A stretch of 64,000 nt of DNA, from the NCBI RefSeq assembly GCF_014230305.1, contig NZ_JACLAU010000005.1:109326-173325 (forward strand), given 5' to 3'. Numbering within the stretch: position 1 is the stretch's first letter; each line of letters opens with the position of its first letter. The notes below the pieces were generated by a model that was not told where the DNA came from, searched no databases, and worked only from the letters and a program-made list of their open reading frames with translations. A program made the position numbers and the translations under genes. Below, one piece after another: positions 50,869 through 59,889 of the stretch. The DNA comes from Novosphingobium aerophilum (GTDB lineage Bacteria > Pseudomonadota > Alphaproteobacteria > Sphingomonadales > Sphingomonadaceae).

Positions 50869-52262
50869 CCCGGCAAACTGTCACCAGGCTGTCGCAGCAG
50901 CATCTTCCGGCAGGCATTGCCCTGCCGGGCTATGACCGGACCGCAGCCCGGGTCGGCATCGTCCACTTCGGCCTGGGCGCCTTCACCCGCGCGCACCAGG
51001 CCTGGTACACGGACCGGGCGATGGCCGCGGCGGGGGGGAACTGGCTGACGCTGGGCGTCTCGCTCCGCTCGCCCGAGGTGGGCGCCCAGCTCAATCCGCA
51101 GGACGGGCTCTACACCCTGGCCGTGCGCTCCGGGGCGGGGACGGAGCGGCAGGTGATCGGAGCCGTGCGCAAGGTCCTGCTGGCGACCGCCGAGCGCGAG
51201 GCGGTGGTGACCGCCCTGGCCCATGCCGATACCCATGTCGTGACCTTCACCGTCACGGAAAAGGGCTATTGCCGCAAGGCCGACGGGAGCCTGGACCTGA
51301 CCCTGGCCGATGCCGGCTTCTATCCGCTGGTGGCCGAGGCCCTGGCGCGGCGGCAGGCGACGGGAGCGGGGGGGCTGACCCTTCTGTCCTGCGACAACCT
51401 GGCCGACAACGGCCACCAGTTGCGTCGGCTCCTGCTGGAGTACCTGGGCGAGCGCCGGGCCATGCTGATTGGCTGGGTCGAGCGGCATTGCACCTTTCCG
51501 TGCAGCATGGTCGACCGGATCGTCCCGGCGACCACGGCCGAGGAGCGGGCCGCGGCGGCGGCGGCGCTGGGGCTGGAGGATCATGGCCTGGTGGTGACCG
51601 AGCCGTTCAGCCAATGGGTGATCGAGGATGCCTTCGCCGGGCCGCGCCCCGCCTGGGAGCAGGTCGGCGCCGAGATCGTCGCCGAGGTCGCACCATACGA
51701 AACCGCCAAGCTGCGCATGCTCAACGGCGCCCACTCCGCGCTGGCCTATTGCGGGTTGCTGGCCGGGCACAGCTTTGTCCACGAGGCGGTCGGCGATCCG
51801 TTGCTGCGTCCGCTGGTCGAGGGGCTGATGCGCGAGGAGGCGGCGCCGACTATCGCCGCAGCACCGGGGCAGGATCTGGACCGCTACGCCGATGCCCTGC
51901 TCGAGCGCTTCGCCAATCCGGCCCTGAACCACAAGCTGATCCAGATCGCGATGGACGGCAGCCAGAAGATCCCGCAGCGCTGGCTGGCAACCCTGGCCGC
52001 CAACCGGCAGCGCGGCCGCGCCTGCCCGGCGATCCTCACCGCCGTGGCCGCCTGGCTGCGCCATGTCCGGGGCGACAACGCGGCGCGCTGGGGCAGCGTC
52101 GACGATCCCCGCGCGGCGGAGCTCGCCGCGGCCTGGGCTGCCCATGGCACGGCTGGCATCGTGGCGGCGGTGTTCGGGCCCGACGGTCTGCTGGCAAGCG
52201 ACTGGGTTCCTTCGGCCGATGACTCGGCGATGATCGGCGTCGCCCTGGGCGACGAAGACTGA
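50865..52262 (+). CDS. uxuB: Mannitol dehydrogenase family, D-mannonate oxidoreductase (fructuronate reductase)
   Basis: A 465-residue polyol/aldonate dehydrogenase. N-terminal Rossmann fold with V-G-I-V-H-F-G-L-G-A-F-T-R-A-H-Q-A, then N-x-x-D-N-G-type S-C-D-N-L-A-D-N-G, M-V-D-R-I-V-P, and the catalytic K-L-R-M-L-N-G-A-H-S with the Lys used for hydride transfer, typical of the long-chain MDR (mannitol) family. It would reduce fructuronate to mannonate for ManD. GTG start overlaps uxaC. C-terminal helical domain is complete. Confidence 0.93.
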   Translation: MTRQTVTRLSQQHLPAGIALPGYDRTAARVGIVHFGLGAFTRAHQAWYTDRAMAAAGGNWLTLGVSLRSPEVGAQLNPQDGLYTLAVRSGAGTERQVIGAVRKVLLATAEREAVVTALAHADTHVVTFTVTEKGYCRKADGSLDLTLADAGFYPLVAEALARRQATGAGGLTLLSCDNLADNGHQLRRLLLEYLGERRAMLIGWVERHCTFPCSMVDRIVPATTAEERAAAAAALGLEDHGLVVTEPFSQWVIEDAFAGPRPAWEQVGAEIVAEVAPYETAKLRMLNGAHSALAYCGLLAGHSFVHEAVGDPLLRPLVEGLMREEAAPTIAAAPGQDLDRYADALLERFANPALNHKLIQIAMDGSQKIPQRWLATLAANRQRGRACPAILTAVAAWLRHVRGDNAARWGSVDDPRAAELAAAWAAHGTAGIVAAVFGPDGLLASDWVPSADDSAMIGVALGDED

Positions 52263-52385
52263 CACCGGACTGGCGGCGTCGGGCCGCGCTGATTGCTGCG
52301 CCGCGCCTCGCCGGGTATAGCCGCCCGACCCGGCCCTTGCCGGGATGACCAGGCGGGACAGGCAATGCGCGGGGCAGGTCGAGGA

Positions 52386-53159
52386 ATGCGGTGGCGGAGT
52401 GCCCTGGCCATGGCGCTGGCGGTGGCGTTCGGGCTGGCGAATGCCGCGAGGGCCGCTGCCGACCCCCGCGCGCCGATCGTGCTGGCGGCAGCCAGCCTGC
52501 AGGAATCGCTGACCGCGGTGGCCGATGCCTGGGCGCGGCTGGGTCATCCCCGGCCGATCCTCTCGTTCGCGGCGTCTTCCGCCCTGGCGCGGCAGATCGA
52601 TGCCGGAGCGCCGGCCGACCTGTTCGTTTCCGCCGACGAGGAATGGATGGACTACCTGGCGCAGCACAACCGCTTGCGGCCGGGCACGCGGGTATCCCTG
52701 CTGACCAACCGCCTGGTGCTGATCGCGCCGGCCGCCAGCCGCATCCGCCTGGCGGTCGCGCCGGGCTTTCCGCTCGCCCGCGCGCTGGGACCGGGACGGC
52801 TCGCCATGGCCGATCCCGACAGCGTCCCGGCGGGCAAGTACGGCCGTGAGGCGCTGACTGCACTGGGCGTCTGGTCCCGCGTCGAACGGCAGGTCGCCCG
52901 GGGCGAGAACGTCCGCGCGGCCCTGGCGCTGGTGGCGCGCGGTGAAGCGCCGCTGGGCATCGTGTTCGCCACCGACGCCCTGGCCAGTCCGGCGGTGCGG
53001 GTGGTCGGCCTGTTCCCGGCGACCAGCCATGCGCCGATCCGCTATCCGGTGGCCCGGCTGGCGCGCAGCGACAACCCGGAAGGTGAGGCCTTCCGCCGGT
53101 TTCTGCTCAGCCCCCAGGCCCGGGCGACCTTCCGTCGCTTCGGCTTCGGTCTGCGCTGA
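52386..53159 (+). CDS. modA: Molybdate ABC transporter substrate-binding protein ModA
   Basis: A ~257-residue periplasmic binding protein with a signal peptide (ending A-R-A-A). Motifs are A-A-A-S-L-Q-E-S-L-T, F-A-A-S-S-A-L-A-R-Q-I-x-x-G-A-P-A-D-L-F-V-S-A-D, D-P-D-S-V-P-A-G-K-Y-G and G-I-V-F-A-T-D-A. The Ser and backbone positions that bind the oxyanion are present. ATG 52386 gives a compact signal peptide; ATG 52365 is an alternative. First of modABC (9 bp to modB). Confidence 0.93.
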   Translation: MRWRSALAMALAVAFGLANAARAAADPRAPIVLAAASLQESLTAVADAWARLGHPRPILSFAASSALARQIDAGAPADLFVSADEEWMDYLAQHNRLRPGTRVSLLTNRLVLIAPAASRIRLAVAPGFPLARALGPGRLAMADPDSVPAGKYGREALTALGVWSRVERQVARGENVRAALALVARGEAPLGIVFATDALASPAVRVVGLFPATSHAPIRYPVARLARSDNPEGEAFRRFLLSPQARATFRRFGFGLR

Positions 53160-53168
53160 CGCCCGGCC

Positions 53169-53867
53169 ATGCTGTCATCCGAGGAATGGGGCATTGTCGC
53201 CCTTTCGTTGAAGGTCAGCCTGGTGGCGATCCTGCTGACCCTGCCGATCGCTTATGGCCTGGCCTGGCAACTGGCGCGCGGGCGCTTCCCGGGGAAGGTG
53301 CTGCTCGATGCGCTGGTGCACCTGCCGCTGGTGGTGCCCCCGGTGGTGACCGGCTGGCTCTTGCTGATCCTGTTCGGTGCCAACGGCCCGGTCGGTCGCT
53401 GGCTGGAGGCCGCCTTCGGGATCACCGTCATGTTCCGCTGGACCGGAGCGGCCCTGGCCAGCGCGATCATGGCCCTGCCGCTGATGGTCCGGGCCATGCG
53501 TCTGTCGATCGAGGGGGTCGACCGCCGGCTGGAGGCTGCGGCGCGCACCCTGGGGGCGGGGCCTTGGCAGACGTTCCGCTCGGTCTCGCTGCCGCTCTCG
53601 TTGCCCGGCGTGCTGGCCGGAGCGGTCCTCGGCTTCGCCCGCTCGCTGGGCGAGTTCGGGGCGACGATCACCTTCGTTTCCAACATCCCGGGCGAGACCC
53701 GCACCTTGCCCCTGGCGATCTACGCGGCGCTCCAGCTGCCGGGCGGCGATGCCATGGTGGCCCGGCTTGCGGGAATTTCGATCGCGCTTTCGCTGTTGGC
53801 CCTGATCCTGTCCGAATCGCTTGCCCGGCGCGGGCACCGGCATGCCGGGGGTGGCGATGGCGCTTGA
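53169..53867 (+). CDS. modB: Molybdate ABC transporter permease ModB
   Basis: A 232-residue inner-membrane permease with five or six helices and the E-A-A-R-T-L-G-A-G-P-W loop that contacts ModC, followed by P-L-S-L-P-G-V-L-A-G-A-V-L-G-F-A-R-S-L-G-E-F-G-A-T. It overlaps modC by 11 bp. Normal length for ModB. Confidence 0.94.
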   Translation: MLSSEEWGIVALSLKVSLVAILLTLPIAYGLAWQLARGRFPGKVLLDALVHLPLVVPPVVTGWLLLILFGANGPVGRWLEAAFGITVMFRWTGAALASAIMALPLMVRAMRLSIEGVDRRLEAAARTLGAGPWQTFRSVSLPLSLPGVLAGAVLGFARSLGEFGATITFVSNIPGETRTLPLAIYAALQLPGGDAMVARLAGISIALSLLALILSESLARRGHRHAGGGDGA

Positions 53868-54483
53868 AGTTGACGTGCGGTTGATCCGGCGCGGCCGTGC
53901 GATCGCGGCCCGGTTCACGGTCGAGCCGGCCCAGATCACCGCGCTGTTCGGCCCTTCCGGGGTCGGCAAGACCAGCGTGCTGGACATGGTTGCGGGACTG
54001 GTCCGGCCCGACGCCGGACGGATCGCGATGGACGGGACCGTCCTGTTCGACAGTGCCGCCGGGGTCGACTGCCCGCCCGAGCACCGTCGCTGCGGCTATG
54101 TCTTCCAGGACCTGCGCCTGTTTCCCCACCGGCGGGTGCGCGACAACCTGCTGTTCGCCTGGCGCCGCTTGCCCCCGTCGGCGCGGTGGATGACCCCGGA
54201 CGAGGCGATCGGGTTTCTGGGCGTCGGTCACCTGCTCGATCGCCTGCCCGCCACGCTTTCGGGAGGCGAGGCGCAGCGGGTCGCGATTGGCCGGGCGCTG
54301 CTGTCCGCCCCGCGCTTCCTGGCCCTGGATGAGCCGCTATCCTCGCTCGACCTGGGCCGACGCGACGGCATCCTGGCCGTGATCGAGCGGATTCGTGACG
54401 AATTGCGCCTGCCGGTGCTTTACGTCACGCACGATCCGGCCGAGATCAGCCGCCTGCAAGCGCGGGTGATAGAACTGGCATAG
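53857..54483 (+). CDS. modC: Molybdate ABC transporter ATPase ModC, short form without TOBE/Mop domain
   Basis: A 208-residue ATPase. Walker A G-P-S-G-V-G-K-T-S, Q-loop V-F-Q-D, signature L-S-G-G-E-A-Q-R-V, Walker B F-L-A-L-D-E-P, D-loop S-S-L-D and H-loop T-H-D are all present. The protein ends soon after the H-loop, whereas E. coli ModC (~350 residues) continues with a molybdate-binding regulatory domain. The last 38 bp overlap the 3' end of the convergent HD-GYP gene. Confidence 0.9.
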   Translation: MALEVDVRLIRRGRAIAARFTVEPAQITALFGPSGVGKTSVLDMVAGLVRPDAGRIAMDGTVLFDSAAGVDCPPEHRRCGYVFQDLRLFPHRRVRDNLLFAWRRLPPSARWMTPDEAIGFLGVGHLLDRLPATLSGGEAQRVAIGRALLSAPRFLALDEPLSSLDLGRRDGILAVIERIRDELRLPVLYVTHDPAEISRLQARVIELA

Positions 54484-55864
54484 GCCCGGCTGCCGTCTCG
54501 CTTTCGACCACGGCGCGCAGGGCGGCTAGGCAGTCGGCGTCGATGGCCTTGCCGACGTCCCCGGTCATGATCTCCAGCGCGCGCTCGCGCGACATGGCCT
54601 TGCGATAGGGGCGGTCGGCCGTCAGGGCATCGTAGATGTCGCAGACGGTGATGATCCGCGTTTCCAGCGAGATCACCGGGGCCTCCAGCTTCATCGGATA
54701 GCCGGTGCCATCCAGCCGTTCGTGATGCGATCCGGCAATCAGCGCCATGTCCCGCAGCGCCGGGATGCGTCCCAGGATCTGCGTGGTGTACCAGGCGTGG
54801 CTGCGCATGGTCTGCCACTCATCCGGATCCAGCGGTCCGGCCTTCTCGAGAATCCGGCTGCTGACCCCCAGCTTGCCGACATCGTGCAGGATGGCGGCCC
54901 GGCGCAGCACGCGGCGTTCGGCCGCGCTCATCCCCAGTCGTTCCGCCACGCGTTCGGCATAATGCCCGACCCGCTCGCTGTGCCCGGCGGTGTAGGGACT
55001 CTTCGCGTCGATCACCGCACCAAAGGCCTCGGCGATGTCGTCGAGGTAATCCTCGTCGACCGTCACGACCGGGCCCTCGGGCTCGATCGCGGCGACCCGG
55101 GCGGGCAGATCGGAAGCGGACAGCTCGTCCCACAGGCCGGGGTCCCGGGCCAGCACCACGAAGGTGCGCGCCAGGCGGGGGTCGAGCCAGGAGCCGCTGC
55201 GCTTGGTCACCTCGGCGATGGCGGCCTCGGCGCCGCTGCAGATGAAGTGGACGTCGACGATCTGGGCCAGCAGCGCCAGACGCGAGCCCAGTGGGATCGC
55301 ATCGCCAGCCAGCCCTTGCGGCTTGCCGCCCCCGTCCCAGTGTTCGTCGAGGCTGTGGATCGCCTGGGCCACGCTTTCGGAAAAGCGCAGCCGGCGGGCG
55401 ATGTCGGCCCCGCGGGTGCAGCGGGTTTCGATCAGGCTGCGGGCGATCTCGGTGCCGTTGCGCAGGATGTTGGCGATCGCGCGTGACCGGGTTCCGAAGC
55501 TTTCGCCGGCGCCGGTGGTGCGCATGACGAAGCCCAGCACATCGTTGAGGCCGGTTCCGATCAGCTTGAAGTCCCGCTTGAACCGCCGATCGTCGGTCAG
55601 ATAGAGCTCGGCCACCCGCGCCGAGTTGCTGCTGCACCCCAGGTCCTTGAGCATGACGGCATAATAGATGTCCCGCCGCTCCGCTGCGGTCAGGCCAAGC
55701 TGATCGGCCATCCGCATCGCGATCCAGCAGCAGCGCAGGCTGTGGCCTTCTTCCTGGCCTTCGGTCAGGTCGAGCGCGTAGCTGAAGGCGCCGAGAATTT
55801 CGGACAGGGTTGCCGACGACGCGCTGCGCGCTTCGGCAAACTGCTGTGCGAAAGAATGTTGCAT
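54446..55864 (-). CDS. HD-GYP domain protein, c-di-GMP phosphodiesterase, with degenerate second HD-like half
   Basis: A 472-residue cytoplasmic protein. The C-terminal half (~residues 285-460) is a complete HD-GYP domain: G-H-S-E-R-V, L-H-D-V-G-K-L-G, M-R-S-H-A and H-H-E-R-L-D-G-T-G-Y-P, so c-di-GMP hydrolysis is expected. The N-terminal half has the same outline (E-G-H-S-L-R, then M-L-K-D-L-G where L-H-D-V-G would be, and E-H-W-D-G-G-G-K-P-Q-G) but lacks the HD pair, so it is probably sensory or regulatory. ATG 55864 has AGGAG upstream. It is 445 bp from the divergent GGDEF-EAL gene. Confidence 0.88.
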   Translation of the reverse strand: MQHSFAQQFAEARSASSATLSEILGAFSYALDLTEGQEEGHSLRCCWIAMRMADQLGLTAAERRDIYYAVMLKDLGCSSNSARVAELYLTDDRRFKRDFKLIGTGLNDVLGFVMRTTGAGESFGTRSRAIANILRNGTEIARSLIETRCTRGADIARRLRFSESVAQAIHSLDEHWDGGGKPQGLAGDAIPLGSRLALLAQIVDVHFICSGAEAAIAEVTKRSGSWLDPRLARTFVVLARDPGLWDELSASDLPARVAAIEPEGPVVTVDEDYLDDIAEAFGAVIDAKSPYTAGHSERVGHYAERVAERLGMSAAERRVLRRAAILHDVGKLGVSSRILEKAGPLDPDEWQTMRSHAWYTTQILGRIPALRDMALIAGSHHERLDGTGYPMKLEAPVISLETRIITVCDIYDALTADRPYRKAMSRERALEIMTGDVGKAIDADCLAALRAVVESETAAGPMPVLSPALAGG

Positions 55865-56308
55865 CGGTGGGATCTCCTGGCGCCGGGTAAGCCGGCACAA
55901 TTTTGCCGGAAGTCGCTAACATTTGGATTACGGGGGCATGCTGGAAAGGCCGTGGATTGGCCCGAAATCGGCGATTTTTTCGCGTAAGATCAGTTTCATC
56001 CCGCTATGGGTTCTTTGCATTCTGCCGCCCCCGGCAAGGTTTTGCCGGGGCTTGCCGCTGGTGCCCCGGGATGGCCCGGCCGGGCCTGAGGGCAGGAGCC
56101 TTGGAACCCGGCGCAGTCGCCTCGCCGGGACCGGGCGAATCGTCCCGATCCATCCCGCTGTCGATCTGCCGGTCACGCTGTGGGCTGCGGCTGATCGACA
56201 TGCTGTGACCCCGAGCCGCCGCCGCGGCCAAAGTTTATTTGATGGGAGGAGACGGTTCTCCCCCGGTGATTTACCGGGTTTCAAGGTTTGATCGGCTAAC
56301 CAAGCGCC
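55865..56308. other. Intergenic region between divergent c-di-GMP genes
   Basis: About 440 bp without a convincing gene. It contains several short GC-rich inverted repeats; the clearest is CCCGGT-GATTT-ACCGGG (56262-56278), 30 bp upstream of the GGDEF-EAL start, which could form a leader hairpin. I see no match to a known c-di-GMP riboswitch. Confidence 0.4.
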
Positions 56309-58678
56309 GTGAAACCCAGCGTGCCAGAATTGTCATCCCTGCCCAAGGACTTGCCCGTCCTGGCGGTGATCGGGTTGGTTGATCCGCCCGAGGGCGACTG
56401 GCCGCGCCTGCGCGGCATGCAATATGCCAGCCTGGCACAGGCGACACTCGCCCGCATGATCGTTCACGGCATCGCCGCGGTCGCGACGGTGCAGATTTTC
56501 CTGGGCCATGTCATGCTGATGGCGCTGGTCGGCTGGGCTGTGGCCCTGGCCGGGGCGCTGTATTACGGCGCCCGCTACGACAAGACCCTGGGCGATGCCG
56601 ATCGCCGGCGGATGGGCCGCGACGAGGTCAACGCCCAGACCATCGCCGCGGCGATCATCGCCGCGGTCTGGCTGGTTCCCATCCTCTTTTTCGCGCCCAT
56701 CGGCGGCTACCAGAGCGAACTGCAGCTGTGGACCGTGCTCGCCATGCTGATGACCGCGCTCGCGGTCATCATTCCGGCGGTACCGATGGGCACGATCCTG
56801 TTCAGCATGATGGTCGGCAGCGTCGCCGCCGTTTCGTTCGGGCTGCACGGGCTGTGGCAGAGTGCCGGGGTGGCCTGCGTCTTCATGATCATGGTCTCGG
56901 TCGGCACGATCGAGGCGGCGCGGATGTTCCTCGCATCGCGCGTGGCCGAGGCCGGTATGGTCGAAAAGGCCGAGGTCGTCTCGCTGCTGCTACGCGAGTT
57001 CGAGGAAAGCGGCGCCGACTGGCTGTGGGAGGTCGATACCTCGCGCCGCGTGCGCGCCGTCAGCCCGCGGTTCGCTTATGCCCTCGGGCTCGATCCCGAG
57101 GATATCGAGGGCAAACCCTTCATCCAGTTGATTGCCGGACCCGCCTGGGAGACCGGTCATTTCCCTGCCAGCCTGCACGACCTGGCCGAGCGGCTGAAGC
57201 GGCGGGAGAGCTTCTCCAACCTGCTGGTGCGGGTCACCATCGCCGGTGAACAGCGCTGGTGGGAGCTGTCGGGCACTCCGAAGATCAGCGACAGCGGGGT
57301 CTACGAAGGGTTTCGCGGGGTCGGCTCCGACGTCACCGAACAGCGGGAAAGCGCGGACAAGATCGCCCAGTTGGCCCGCTATGACACCCTGACCGGGCTG
57401 CCGAACCGGCTGATGCTGACCGAGTCGCTCGCAGACGCGATGCGTTATGCGGAACAGTGGCGCACCCGCTGCGCCTTCCTGATGATCGATCTCGACCGGT
57501 TCAAGGCGGTGAACGATACCCTGGGCCATCTGGTCGGCGACCAGTTGCTCGCCAAGGTCTCGGCGCGGCTGCGCGAGCTGATGACCGATAACGAGCTGTG
57601 CGGACGGCTGGGCGGCGACGAGTTCGCCATCGTGATCCGCGACGCTTCGGACCTGAACCAGGTTGCCACCGTGGCCAAGACGGTAATCGAGCGGCTGTCG
57701 CAGCCCTACGAGGTCGATCACCACACGCTCTATGTCGGCGCCAGCGTGGGCGCCGCGGTGGGGCCGCGCGACGGTTCGACGGTCGAGACGCTGATGCGCA
57801 GCGCCGACCTCGCGCTGTACCGCGCCAAGGACGCCGGCGGCGGGACCCACTTCAATTATGAGCCCGCGCTCCACGCCCACGCCGAGGAGCGTCGCCAACT
57901 GGAGTTCGCGCTGCGCCGGGCGCTGGAACGCAACGAGCTGCTGGTCCACTACCAGCCGGTGGTCTCGGCCGACACCGAGACCGTGCTGAGCTTCGAGGCC
58001 CTGCTGCGCTGGAACAGCAGCGAACATGGCCTGGTCAATCCCGCCAAGTTCGTGCCGCTGGCCGAGGACACCCGCCTGATCCTGCCGATCGGCGAATGGG
58101 TGCTGCGCGAAGCCTGCGCCGAAGCGACGCGCTGGCCCGATCACACCAAGGTGGCGGTCAACGTCTCGGGCGAGCAGTTGCTGGACCCGCACTTCGCCTC
58201 GACCGTGGTTTCGGCCCTGGCCATGACCGGGCTCCCGGCCCGGAGGCTGGAGATCGAGGTGACCGAGAGCATCTTCCTGCGCGATGCCACCACGGCCCGC
58301 GCCACGCTGGAACAGATCATGGGGCTGGGCTGCTCGATCGCGCTCGATGATTTCGGCACCGGCTATTCCTCGCTCGACTACCTCCGCAAGCTGCGCTTCT
58401 CGACCATCAAGGTCGATCGCAGCTTCGTCCAGGGCGCGGCGCAGAAGAACCCGGAAAGCCTGGCGATCATCCGCGCCGTGGTGGCCATGGCCGAGAGCCT
58501 GGGGGTCACCACCACCGCCGAGGGGGTCGAGACCGAAAGCGAGCTGGACATCGTCAAGGCGCTGGGCTGCACCAAGATCCAGGGTTTCTACTTCGGCCGG
58601 CCGATGCCCCCGGAGGACGCCCGGTTGCTGTTCTCGCCCCGCTTCGTCGAGCGGCGCCGGTCCGGCGAGGCAGCCTGA
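56309..58678 (+). CDS. Membrane-bound GGDEF-EAL protein with PAS domain
   Basis: A 789-residue c-di-GMP signalling protein. Predicted order: short cytoplasmic start, four or five transmembrane helices (~residues 45-205), PAS domain (~220-345, W-L-W-E-V-D ... F-R-G-V-G-S-D-V-T), GGDEF domain with intact R-L-G-G-D-E-F (~residue 430-440) and EAL domain with F-E-A-L-L-R-W, D-D-F-G-T-G-Y-S-S and A-E-G-V-E-T. Both catalytic motifs look complete, so it could make or break c-di-GMP depending on signal. GTG start without a clear Shine-Dalgarno. Divergent neighbour is the HD-GYP phosphodiesterase. Confidence 0.93.
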   Translation: MKPSVPELSSLPKDLPVLAVIGLVDPPEGDWPRLRGMQYASLAQATLARMIVHGIAAVATVQIFLGHVMLMALVGWAVALAGALYYGARYDKTLGDADRRRMGRDEVNAQTIAAAIIAAVWLVPILFFAPIGGYQSELQLWTVLAMLMTALAVIIPAVPMGTILFSMMVGSVAAVSFGLHGLWQSAGVACVFMIMVSVGTIEAARMFLASRVAEAGMVEKAEVVSLLLREFEESGADWLWEVDTSRRVRAVSPRFAYALGLDPEDIEGKPFIQLIAGPAWETGHFPASLHDLAERLKRRESFSNLLVRVTIAGEQRWWELSGTPKISDSGVYEGFRGVGSDVTEQRESADKIAQLARYDTLTGLPNRLMLTESLADAMRYAEQWRTRCAFLMIDLDRFKAVNDTLGHLVGDQLLAKVSARLRELMTDNELCGRLGGDEFAIVIRDASDLNQVATVAKTVIERLSQPYEVDHHTLYVGASVGAAVGPRDGSTVETLMRSADLALYRAKDAGGGTHFNYEPALHAHAEERRQLEFALRRALERNELLVHYQPVVSADTETVLSFEALLRWNSSEHGLVNPAKFVPLAEDTRLILPIGEWVLREACAEATRWPDHTKVAVNVSGEQLLDPHFASTVVSALAMTGLPARRLEIEVTESIFLRDATTARATLEQIMGLGCSIALDDFGTGYSSLDYLRKLRFSTIKVDRSFVQGAAQKNPESLAIIRAVVAMAESLGVTTTAEGVETESELDIVKALGCTKIQGFYFGRPMPPEDARLLFSPRFVERRRSGEAA

Positions 58679-58687
58679 GCTTCAGGC

Positions 58688-58720
58688 CCCCGGGATTCTC
58701 AGGTCCCCGGGATTCTCAGG
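58688..58720. repeat. 17-bp tandem duplication at purQ 3' end
   Basis: CCCCGGGATTCTCAGG at 58688-58703 repeats exactly at 58705-58720 with one base between. The second copy includes the purQ stop codon. Likely a recent slippage duplication. Confidence 0.75.
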
Positions 58721-59393
58721 CGGAGGCCAGCGCCCGCACCGCCGCTTCGAACAGGGCCCGGCCATCGGTCCCGCCATGGACGGGATCGATCGCCCGTTCC
58801 GGGTGGGGCATCATGCCCAGCACATTGCCCGCCTCGTTCAGGACCCCGGCGATGTCGCGCGCCGAACCGTTGACCGGTTCGGCATAGCGGAAAGCCACCC
58901 GGCCTTCGCCCTCGAGGCGATCGAGCGTGGCGGCATCGGCGAAGTAGTTGCCGTCATGGTGCGCCACCGGAATGCGGATCTGCTGGCCTGCGGCATAGCC
59001 GGCGGTGAACAGGCTCTGCGTATTGGCGACCGTCAGGGCCACTTCGCGGCAGACGAAGCGGATGCCGGCATTGCGCATCAGCGCCCCCGGCAGCAGCCCC
59101 GCCTCGGTTAGGACCTGGAAGCCGTTGCACACGCCCAGCACCGGCACGCCGCGCCCCGCCGCGGCGATGACCGCCTGCATGATCGGCGAACGGGCCGCCA
59201 TCGCGCCCGAGCGCAGGTAATCCCCATAGGAGAACCCGCCGGGCAGGGCGATGAAGTCCAGCCGGTCGGGCAGGTCGGCATCGCCGTGCCAGACCCGGTG
59301 CGGCGCGGTCCCCGCAATCTGTTCGAGCGCCACCGCCATGTCGCGGTCGCAATTCGAGCCGGGGAAGGTGATGACGGCCGAGCGGAAGGCCAT
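58716..59393 (-). CDS. purQ: Phosphoribosylformylglycinamidine synthase, glutaminase subunit PurQ
   Basis: A 225-residue class I glutamine amidotransferase that supplies ammonia to PurL in purine synthesis. Visible: [23 protein letters not shown], the nucleophile Cys in V-L-G-V-C-N-G-F-Q and the His/Glu pair in M-M-P-H-P-E-R. Its ATG overlaps the purS stop (TAATG), consistent with complex formation. Confidence 0.97.
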   Translation of the reverse strand: MAFRSAVITFPGSNCDRDMAVALEQIAGTAPHRVWHGDADLPDRLDFIALPGGFSYGDYLRSGAMAARSPIMQAVIAAAGRGVPVLGVCNGFQVLTEAGLLPGALMRNAGIRFVCREVALTVANTQSLFTAGYAAGQQIRIPVAHHDGNYFADAATLDRLEGEGRVAFRYAEPVNGSARDIAGVLNEAGNVLGMMPHPERAIDPVHGGTDGRALFEAAVRALASA

Positions 59394-59629
59394 TACCCGG
59401 CCACCCGTTCGATGCGGTAATTCTCGATCACCAGATTGGCGAGCAGCTTGCCCGCCATGTCCTCCAGCGCGGCATCGGTCACGCTGTCGTCCACCTCGAG
59501 CTCGAACAGGCGCCCGGCGCGCACGTCCTTGACCCCGGCGAAGCCCAGCCCCTCGATGGCGTGATGGATCGCCCGGCCCTGCGGATCGAGCACACCGTTC
59601 TTCAGGCTGACGTGGACGCGGACCTTCAT
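59393..59629 (-). CDS. purS: Phosphoribosylformylglycinamidine synthase subunit PurS
   Basis: A 78-residue small subunit that bridges PurQ and PurL. It has [19 protein letters not shown] near the start and [16 protein letters not shown]. Full family length. Overlaps purQ. Confidence 0.96.
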   Translation of the reverse strand: MKVRVHVSLKNGVLDPQGRAIHHAIEGLGFAGVKDVRAGRLFELEVDDSVTDAALEDMAGKLLANLVIENYRIERVAG

Positions 59630-59889
59630 CGGGCGGGCCTTTCGCTGGCAAGGGTGATCGGGTCGAACAGACTCGCCGCGCCTATGCCCGCAGTGGCCCG
59701 CCGGGGCAAGGGACTGCGGGCGGAAATGCCCGCCCGATTCACCGGTCCGGCACCGGGCCGGTTGACACGGTTGACACGGTCCTGATGCGAAATGGCGGGA
59801 CCCGGCCGGGAGGGCAGGAACCGGCGGCGGGAAGGGGGCAGGACCAGGCGCATGGCGGCAGTCTGCCACCGGGCCTGCGGGTAGGACAG

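Noticed and set aside
55865..56308. c-di-GMP riboswitch upstream of the GGDEF-EAL gene
   Set aside because: Only short hairpins are visible; I cannot find the conserved GEMM core, so no riboswitch is called.
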